Part shown: one piece after another, positions 5,255-9,115 of the stretch
How the letters are laid out: each line of letters starts with the position of its first letter
Position numbering within the stretch: the first letter of the stretch is position 1
Notes under the pieces: model-generated
Database searches by the model: none
What the model saw: the letters and a program-made list of their open reading frames with translations, nothing else
What the model was told of the DNA's origin: nothing
Assembly (NCBI GenBank): GCA_947629725.1
Contig: CANREU010000057.1
Span: forward strand, 1 to 9,115
DNA from: an uncultured Clostridia bacterium
GTDB taxonomy: Bacteria > Bacillota > Clostridia > Christensenellales > Borkfalkiaceae
Length of the DNA: 9,115 bases
Direction of reading: 5' to 3'
Position numbers and translations under genes: made by a program

Positions 5255-6133
5255 ATGAGAGTGTATTTTTTGGCGGACAGGTTGTGCTCCCTCTTTATAG
5301 GGGGCGTCTTTCTCGGCTCCGTCGACGGCTTCGAGCGGCGCACCGAGATCGACCCGCAGGACGGCGTTTTCTGCGAAATCGCACCCCATTCCCCATTTTT
5401 GCCTGTCCGCTTCCGCTTTGACGACGCCTTTCTCTTCGCGCCGCCGCCCGGCGTCTCACTCTATTTTACGGAAAATGCCGTCGCCGTATATGCCTCTGAA
5501 TTTCTCCGCGCCGACGCCTCCATGCGCATTTTATGGCAGAAAAAATTCGGGGAGGCGAAGCTCACCCTCACCGTGCAGGGCAAGGTGCAGCTCCACCTCG
5601 AGACGGAGTTCGGATATTTCCCCGTCTCCCTTCCCGACCCCTTTGAGGCGTGCGAGGCGAGCCGTTGCGGGGAGCATTTCCTTCTGCAGGCGGAGGGGGA
5701 GTTCGTCCTCCTCTCCCGAAAGGGGGAGATCCTCATGCGGGCGGACGGGCACGCGGAGGAAAAGGACGGCGTGCTCACCGCCGACGTCCCCTTGCGCGAC
5801 AGCATGGGGCACTCCGCCCTCTGCACGTGGGAAGACGGCAAGCTCACCGCCTGCACCCTCCGCGCCGCGCGCGAGCCGACCGAGGCGACCTACGCCCTCG
5901 CGCTCTTCGAGAGCGCCCTCATCGGGGCGGACGTCCTCCCTTTTCTGCACCCCTCCCTCGCCGCCAAAGCAGGGACGCTGCGGGACTTCCTCGGGGACTT
6001 CCGCTCCGTCGTTTTGACGGGGGAACAGGACCGCGTGGGGCTCGTTTATGCGCGCAGAGAGCGGGTGTATGAGGTGCGCTACTTCCGCGTGACCGTTGCG
6101 GACGGCAAGATCGCGAACATCCGTGAGGAATAG
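5255..6133 (+). CDS. Unrecognised 292-aa protein
   Basis: 292 aa from the ATG at 5255. An upstream in-frame TTG at 5177 lies inside the neighbouring gene and is rejected. I recognise no family. It starts MRVYFLADRLCSLFIGGVFLG; this is only weakly hydrophobic and is followed by SVDGFERRTEID, so it looks more like a beta hairpin than a signal peptide. The body alternates short beta-type strands (LPVRFRFDDAFLFAP, GVSLYFTENAVAVYA, EGEFVLLSRKGEILMRADG) and ends in a more helical part followed by a strand pair (VYARRERVYEVRYFRVTVADG). The overall impression is a beta-rich cytosolic protein. There is no Shine-Dalgarno sequence before the ATG, unlike most other genes here. It is the only plus-strand gene and converges on the lipoprotein gene. 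Confidence 0.7.
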   Translation: MRVYFLADRLCSLFIGGVFLGSVDGFERRTEIDPQDGVFCEIAPHSPFLPVRFRFDDAFLFAPPPGVSLYFTENAVAVYASEFLRADASMRILWQKKFGEAKLTLTVQGKVQLHLETEFGYFPVSLPDPFEACEASRCGEHFLLQAEGEFVLLSRKGEILMRADGHAEEKDGVLTADVPLRDSMGHSALCTWEDGKLTACTLRAAREPTEATYALALFESALIGADVLPFLHPSLAAKAGTLRDFLGDFRSVVLTGEQDRVGLVYARRERVYEVRYFRVTVADGKIANIREE

Positions 6134-6166
6134 AGGGGTGTTCTGCCCTTTTCTTGGCCCCCCGCG

Positions 6167-6331
6167 GCTTCTCCTTGAGGAGAAGCTCTTCCGCATTTAT
6201 GCGGAAGTGATGAGGTGTATGGAATTGGCAATTTCTTATTTCTTCCCTTTGTTTCCTTTTGAATAAGGAAAAAACAGTTTGCATACACCTCATCCGTCCC
6301 CTACGGGGACACCTTCCCCTCAAGGGGAAGG
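6167..6331. repeat. Inverted pair of two-hairpin repeats
   Basis: Left copy, plus orientation: hairpin A GCTTCTCC-TTGA-GGAGAAGC (6167-6186), hairpin B CTTCCGCAT-TT-ATGCGGAAG (6188-6207), then the tail GATGAGGTGTATG (6209-6221) and AATTGGCAATT. Right copy, opposite orientation: the exact inverse of the tail (6282-6294), hairpin B GTCCCC-TAC-GGGGAC (6296-6310), then hairpin A CCTTCCCC-TCAA-GGGGAAGG (6312-6331). Tails are identical over 13 bp and the A loops match (TTGA), while the stems have changed in a paired way. The 60-bp core between the copies is A/T-rich and shows no ORF. The region sits between convergent genes, so it may also end transcription of the plus-strand gene, though no U-tract is seen. 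Confidence 0.75.
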
Positions 6332-6385
6332 CAAGGGGTGGGGCGGGGCGAGGGCAAGAGGAGAGAGCGGGGATCAAAGGGCAAG

Positions 6386-6408
6386 AAAAAAGCCCCGAGG
6401 CGGGGCTT
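6386..6408 (-). terminator. Intrinsic terminator of the lipoprotein gene
   Basis: On the minus strand AAGCCCCG (6408-6401) pairs with CGGGGCTT (6397-6390) around loop CCT, and the T-run (to 6386) follows. It lies 16 bp past the TGA at 6425-6427. Confidence 0.9.
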
Positions 6409-6424
6409 CTTTCCGAATGTTTTC

Positions 6425-7378
6425 TCAATACTTGTTGATCTTCACGCTCTTGATCGTGATGGGCTCCTTGAGGGGCACCGAGTAGCTCTCCTCCGCGCCG
6501 CCCGTGCGGACGTCCTCGAAGTAGTCGCGGATGGTCTGCGGGTAGCCCTCCACGCCCTCGCAGAGATGGTCGTAGGAGTTGAGCCTCAAAGTCATGCTCT
6601 CGGTGAACTCGTAGTCCTCCGCCTGCCCGTCGATATAGTCCTTGATCGCCTTGAGGAGGCCGTTCGTCATCTGCTCCTCGAACTTCTTCGTCTTGCCGAA
6701 CACGCAATACTGCCCGTCGCGCGCGGAGTTGCTGCCCGTGCCGAGGCAGGTGTAGAATGCCGACGTCGCGCTGTTCATCACATAGTTCTCGTATTGGTAG
6801 GCGTTCTTGTCCTCACGGCCGCTGCCGCCGTCGTTGCGCTGCACCACGACGTCGCCCGTAAAGCCCGCGGGAGCGGTGTAATACATCACGAGCGCGCCCT
6901 GCGAATGGACGAAACGGGCGCCGCTGTAGCTGTATTTATCGCTCTGCATCTCGCCGTACACGGTGTAGAGCCCCTCGCCCGGAGCGGCGGTCTCGCTGTC
7001 CTTTGCCATGAAGACGGACTGCGTGAACTTCTTGCCGCTCTCCTCGAGCTCGAGCACTTTGGAGAAGTAGTCGATCTCCTCGAGGTCGCCGTTTTCAATG
7101 GTGTAGGCGCCCGCATACAAATACGAGGAATCGTAGCCGTGGATGCAGGTCCCCTCGTAGTAGCCCGCCTCGATGAGCTCCAAGAAGTGCTGGACCGTCT
7201 TGGGAGTGGCGTCGCGCGAGAGGATATATTCCACGGGATAGTCCTCGCCGTGGAAGGTGTAGGTGACGGTGATCTCGGGACGGTCGGTCGTGCAGCCGGC
7301 GAACATGCCGAGGCAGGCCGCGCCGAGACCGGCGGTTGCGAGTAACGCGCCGAAGCGGCGCATCGAGCTTTTCTTCAC
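6425..7378 (-). CDS. Lipoprotein with a divergent cyclophilin-type PPIase domain
   Basis: 317 aa with a GTG start at 7378, chosen because AGGAGG (7387-7392) is 8 nt upstream; the next in-frame ATG is 15 nt further in. Residues 1-28 are a lipoprotein signal peptide (KKSSMRR, a hydrophobic core, then FAGC with Cys29), so it is probably anchored outside the membrane. The remainder follows the cyclophilin pattern: VEYILSRDATPKTVQHFLELIEAGYYEGTCIH, HSQGALVMYY, NSATSAFYTCLGTG, DGQYCVFGK. The catalytic Arg of the FHR motif is absent (IHGYD) and the SQFFI segment has become SAFYT, so isomerase activity is doubtful. The domain is longer than a typical cyclophilin because of insertions (about residues 95-130 and 170-200). 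A role as extracytoplasmic folding factor or a pure binding protein is inference. It has its own promoter and terminator. Confidence 0.8.
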   Translation of the reverse strand: MKKSSMRRFGALLATAGLGAACLGMFAGCTTDRPEITVTYTFHGEDYPVEYILSRDATPKTVQHFLELIEAGYYEGTCIHGYDSSYLYAGAYTIENGDLEEIDYFSKVLELEESGKKFTQSVFMAKDSETAAPGEGLYTVYGEMQSDKYSYSGARFVHSQGALVMYYTAPAGFTGDVVVQRNDGGSGREDKNAYQYENYVMNSATSAFYTCLGTGSNSARDGQYCVFGKTKKFEEQMTNGLLKAIKDYIDGQAEDYEFTESMTLRLNSYDHLCEGVEGYPQTIRDYFEDVRTGGAEESYSVPLKEPITIKSVKINKY

Positions 7379-7406
7379 GAGGGTTTCCTCCTATTCTTAC
7401 CTCTTT

Positions 7407-7435
7407 ATTTTACGCCGAAAACGCGCTCCCGTCAA
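7407..7435 (-). promoter_or_regulatory. SigA-type promoter of the lipoprotein gene
   Basis: TTGACG (7430-7435) and TAAAAT (7407-7412), each 5/6 to consensus, are 17 bp apart. The expected +1 is near 7400, giving a leader of about 22 nt with AGGAGG. The -35 is overlapped by an inverted repeat, CCCGTC (7428-7433) and GACGGG (7444-7449), with the palindrome AAGCGCTT (7434-7441) between the arms; this is a possible operator. Confidence 0.75.
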
Positions 7436-7476
7436 GCGCTTTCGACGGGATCGCTGTGAAAATTCGGTGTAGGGCG

Positions 7477-7505
7477 AAAAAACGGCGGGAAAAAGCCCGC
7501 CGTTT
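7477..7505 (-). terminator. Intrinsic terminator after rplL
   Basis: On the minus strand AAACGGCGGG (7505-7496) pairs with CCCGCCGTTT (7489-7480), with a 6-base loop. The T-run reaches 7477. It lies 16 bp past the rplL stop codon and closes the ribosomal protein operon. Confidence 0.92.
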
Positions 7506-7520
7506 CTCGGTTACCTCTGC

Positions 7521-7889
7521 TTACTTGAGTTCTGCGGTAGCGCCCGCTTCCTTGAGCTTGGCAAGCGCAGCCTCCGCGTCTGCCTTCGGAACGGCTTCCT
7601 TGATGACGCCGAGAGCCTCGACTGCCTTCTTCGCCTCCGCAAGGCCGAGCCCGGTGAATTCGCGCACCGCCTTAATGACCGCGATTTTGTTCGCGCCGAA
7701 ATCCTTGAGGACGATGTCGAACTCCGTCTTCTCTTCCTCGGCGGGAGCAGCCTCTGCGGGAGCCGCGCCGACAGCTGCGACGGGAGCCGCGGCGGAAACG
7801 CCGAACGCCTCCTCGAGCGCCTTCACGAGGTCGTTGAGCTCGACGACCGTGAGACCTTTCACTTCTTCAATGAGTTTCTGAACATCCAT
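7521..7889 (-). CDS. rplL: 50S ribosomal protein L7/L12
   Basis: 122 aa, the usual length for the family. L7/L12 dimers form the ribosomal stalk on L10 and recruit translation factors. Residues 1-31 are the dimerisation and L10-binding domain (MDVQKLIEEVKGLTVVELNDLVKALEE). About 32-52 are the flexible Ala-rich hinge (SAAAPVAAVGAAPAEAAPAE). About 53-122 are the factor-binding domain, with EFDIVLKDFGANKIAVIKAV and the conserved GLGLAEAKKAVEA. The start is supported by GGAGG 8 nt upstream. It follows rplJ by 16 bp and is cotranscribed with it. Confidence 0.98.
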   Translation of the reverse strand: MDVQKLIEEVKGLTVVELNDLVKALEEAFGVSAAAPVAAVGAAPAEAAPAEEEKTEFDIVLKDFGANKIAVIKAVREFTGLGLAEAKKAVEALGVIKEAVPKADAEAALAKLKEAGATAELK

Positions 7890-7905
7890 TTTTCTTTCCT
7901 CCGAA

Positions 7906-8403
7906 TTAGTTTTGTTTGTCCGCGATGGCCTTCAGCACATACGCGAGGTTTGCGATGGGCGCCTGCAAGCAGCCGACCATGCGTGCGAGCAATACCTCTC
8001 TCGAGGGGATCGCCGCGAGTTTCTTGACTCCCGCCGCGTCCACGTAGGCGCCGCTCACATAGGCGCTCTTCGGGACGAGCTTGCTCTCCAATGCGGGGCT
8101 CTCCTTCACCGCCTTCGCGATGATGGAGCAGCCGCTCGTCTCATCGGGGCAGAACACGAACGCCGTCGTGCCGTTGAGATCCGCCTCGAAGCCGCTCACG
8201 CCGAGTTCCTCGAAGGACTTGCGCACAAGGGTGTTTTTATACACCTTGTATTCGCAATTCGCATCGCGGAACTTGTTGCGCAGAGCGGTGACTTCCGCAA
8301 CGGTGAGTCTGTCGTAGTTCACGAGGACGACCGACTTGCTCGCGCCGATCTTTTCCTTGATCTCTTCGACAACCGCTTTCTTTGCTTCCAAATTTGCCGA
8401 CAT
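7906..8403 (-). CDS. rplJ: 50S ribosomal protein L10
   Basis: 165 aa, normal length. L10 anchors the L7/L12 stalk to 23S rRNA. Conserved signatures include SVVLVNYDRLTVAEVTALRNKFRD and YKVYKNTLVRKSFEE in the rRNA-binding domain, and the helical C-terminus that binds L7/L12 dimers (IPSREVLLARMVGCLQAPIANLAYVLKAIAD). The start ATG has GGAGGT (8408-8413) 4 nt upstream. In Firmicutes the L10-L7/L12 complex binds its own leader to repress expression, and such a leader is present just upstream. Confidence 0.98.
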   Translation of the reverse strand: MSANLEAKKAVVEEIKEKIGASKSVVLVNYDRLTVAEVTALRNKFRDANCEYKVYKNTLVRKSFEELGVSGFEADLNGTTAFVFCPDETSGCSIIAKAVKESPALESKLVPKSAYVSGAYVDAAGVKKLAAIPSREVLLARMVGCLQAPIANLAYVLKAIADKQN

Positions 8404-8409
8404 ATTAAC

Positions 8410-8430
8410 CTCCGTAGGAGCTTCCGCTCC
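8410..8430 (-). other. Alternative hairpins at the rplJ ribosome binding site
   Basis: GGAGC-GGAA-GCTCC (8430-8417) forms a small GNRA-capped hairpin. Its 3' arm CTCC (8420-8417) can instead pair with GGAG (8413-8410) of the Shine-Dalgarno site. The two pairings exclude each other. The second has only a 3-base loop and is weak, so regulation here is speculative. Confidence 0.3.
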
Positions 8431-8450
8431 CGAGTCGCTTTTGTGAGGAG

Positions 8451-8485
8451 AAAAAATTCTCCGCGCCGCAGAAAGGCACGGAGAA
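8451..8485 (-). terminator. Attenuator terminator in the L10 leader
   Basis: TTCTCCGTGCC (8485-8475) pairs with GGCGCGGAGAA (8467-8457) across a 7-base loop, an 11-pair stem with one G-U. Six T (8456-8451) follow. It lies about 50 nt before the rplJ start, so it can act only as a conditional terminator. An upstream hairpin, GAGAAA (8504-8499) with TTTCTC (8486-8481), overlaps its 5' arm and would act as antiterminator. Confidence 0.85.
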
Positions 8486-8551
8486 AGTTCCCGAAGAATT
8501 TCTCGGCCTCGGCGGGAAATTGAGTTCTTCCGAACACCCGCTTTCTACGGC
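8451..8551 (-). ncRNA. Ribosomal protein L10 leader (L10-L7/L12 binding element)
   Basis: The leader begins GCCGTAGAAAGCGGGTG (8551 down) and continues to CCCGCCGAGG (ending 8507). This matches the conserved core of the Firmicutes L10 leader as I remember it from the B. subtilis rplJ leader. CGGG/CCCG form the lower stem, with a GTTC-GGAA-GAAC hairpin above, and the remaining unpaired bases are where the kink-turn-like internal loop is expected. It is followed by competing hairpins and a terminator (8451-8485). A further 5' hairpin CGGTTT/AAACCG (8561-8577) lies at the predicted +1. Confidence 0.85.
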
Positions 8552-8582
8552 TTTTGTTCACGGTTTCCCGTAAACCGATTAG

Positions 8583-8611
8583 ATTGTAGCAGATTTTGCC
8601 CTGCCCGTCAA
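8583..8611 (-). promoter_or_regulatory. SigA-type promoter of rplJ-rplL
   Basis: TTGACG (8606-8611) and TACAAT (8583-8588), each 5/6 to consensus, are 17 bp apart. The +1 is expected near 8576, giving a leader of about 170 nt. No T-run terminator is seen between the rplA stop (8639) and this promoter, so read-through from rplA probably also feeds rplJ. Confidence 0.8.
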
Positions 8612-8638
8612 GCGATTTTCGCTCTTTTTTGCGGCTTC

Positions 8639-9115
8639 TTACGCCTTCGCGTAGTTCACCTTCACGCCGGGGCCCATCGTGCTCGTGAGGGTGACGCTCT
8701 TCACGTACTGCCCCTTCGCTGCCGCGGGCTTCGCCTTGATGATGGCGTCCATCAGCGCGTTGAAGTTCTCGAGGAGTTTCTCCTGCCCGAAGCTCTTCTT
8801 GCCGATGGGGCAGTGGATGATGGCGGTCTTATCGAGACGGTACTCGACTTTACCTGCCTTCACTTCCTGCACCGCGCGGGTGACGTCCATCGTGACGGTG
8901 CCCGACTTGGGGTTGGGCATGAGGCCTTTCGGGCCGAGGAGACGGCCGATACGGCCGACAACGCCCATCATGTCGGGGGTGGTGATCATCACGTCGAATC
9001 CGAACCAGTTCTCGGTCTGGATTTTTTGGACCATCTCCTCCGCGCCGACGAAATCCGCGCCCGCAGCCTGCGCCGCGTCCGCTCTCTCGCCCTTTGCGAT
9101 GACGAGCACTTTCTT
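8639..9115 (-). CDS. rplA: 50S ribosomal protein L1 (N-terminus outside window)
   Basis: 158 C-terminal residues are visible. The frame runs open through the window edge (codons for KK precede the first internal GTG), and about 70 N-terminal residues are missing compared with the usual 230. L1 forms the mobile stalk at the ribosomal E site and represses its own operon in several bacteria. Diagnostic motifs are FDVMITTPDMMGVVGRIG, LLGPKGLMPNPKSGTVT, AGKVEYRLDKTAIIHCPIGK, and STMGPGVKVNYAKA at the end. The order rplA-rplJ-rplL is the standard bacterial one. Confidence 0.98.
   Translation of the reverse strand, partial: KKVLVIAKGERADAAQAAGADFVGAEEMVQKIQTENWFGFDVMITTPDMMGVVGRIGRLLGPKGLMPNPKSGTVTMDVTRAVQEVKAGKVEYRLDKTAIIHCPIGKKSFGQEKLLENFNALMDAIIKAKPAAAKGQYVKSVTLTSTMGPGVKVNYAKA

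Noticed and set aside
6338..7345. 335-codon plus-strand open frame
   Set aside because: It is antisense to the lipoprotein/cyclophilin gene, which has a signal peptide, promoter, ribosome site and terminator of its own.
8319..8561. 80-codon minus-strand frame beginning in the L10 leader (MNKSRRKRVFGR...), a possible leader peptide
   Set aside because: It overlaps the conserved L10-binding RNA, crosses the attenuator and runs into rplJ in another frame. Its basic composition follows from the RNA structure sequence, and it has no ribosome site.
8612..8638. Terminator after rplA
   Set aside because: Only a weak AGCGA/TCGCT hairpin is seen, and it is followed by the rplJ -35 sequence rather than T-residues.

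Overview
The window reads as chromosomal DNA of a fairly GC-rich Firmicute (Bacillota), most likely an uncultured gut Clostridia lineage. The basis is the strong AGGAGG-type Shine-Dalgarno sites, SigA-like promoters, short A/T-flanked intrinsic terminators, a Firmicutes-type L10 leader, a RuvX/DUF1292 pairing, a zinc-ribbon/TIR protein of the Firmicutes type and many small palindromic repeats. The taxonomic placement is inference. Almost everything is on the minus strand; one gene (5255-6133) is on the plus strand.

Right end, read leftward on the minus strand: the 3' part of rplA (L1), then a promoter, an L10 leader with an attenuator, rplJ (L10), rplL (L7/L12) and a terminator. Next is a separately promoted lipoprotein with a divergent, probably catalytically impaired cyclophilin fold, which has its own terminator. 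The gap 6134-6424 holds an inverted pair of two-hairpin repeats.

Middle: an unrecognised plus-strand gene (292 aa) diverges from an unrecognised minus-strand gene (189 aa, probably helical with a C-terminal coiled coil). A 64-aa single-pass membrane protein gene with a clear terminator follows the latter. Then comes a repeat-rich spacer of about 650 bp (3712-4368) with several palindromic elements.

Left end: a consensus promoter drives a 923-aa cytosolic protein with the order zinc ribbon, TPR-like helices, TIR domain, charged coiled coil, and about 18 BspA-type leucine-rich repeats. This is the most interesting gene: it looks like a TIR signalling/NADase module joined to a large recognition surface, without a STAND NTPase. 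Downstream is a RuvX (YqgF) homologue fused in frame to a DUF1292 domain, with a perfect internal ribosome binding site at the junction. Its own promoter is placed so that the transcript would be leaderless.

The best leads are the TIR-LRR protein, the RuvX-DUF1292 junction, the L10 attenuator, and two repeat families whose arms differ in sequence but keep base pairing. No tRNA, rRNA, CRISPR array or transposase gene was seen.
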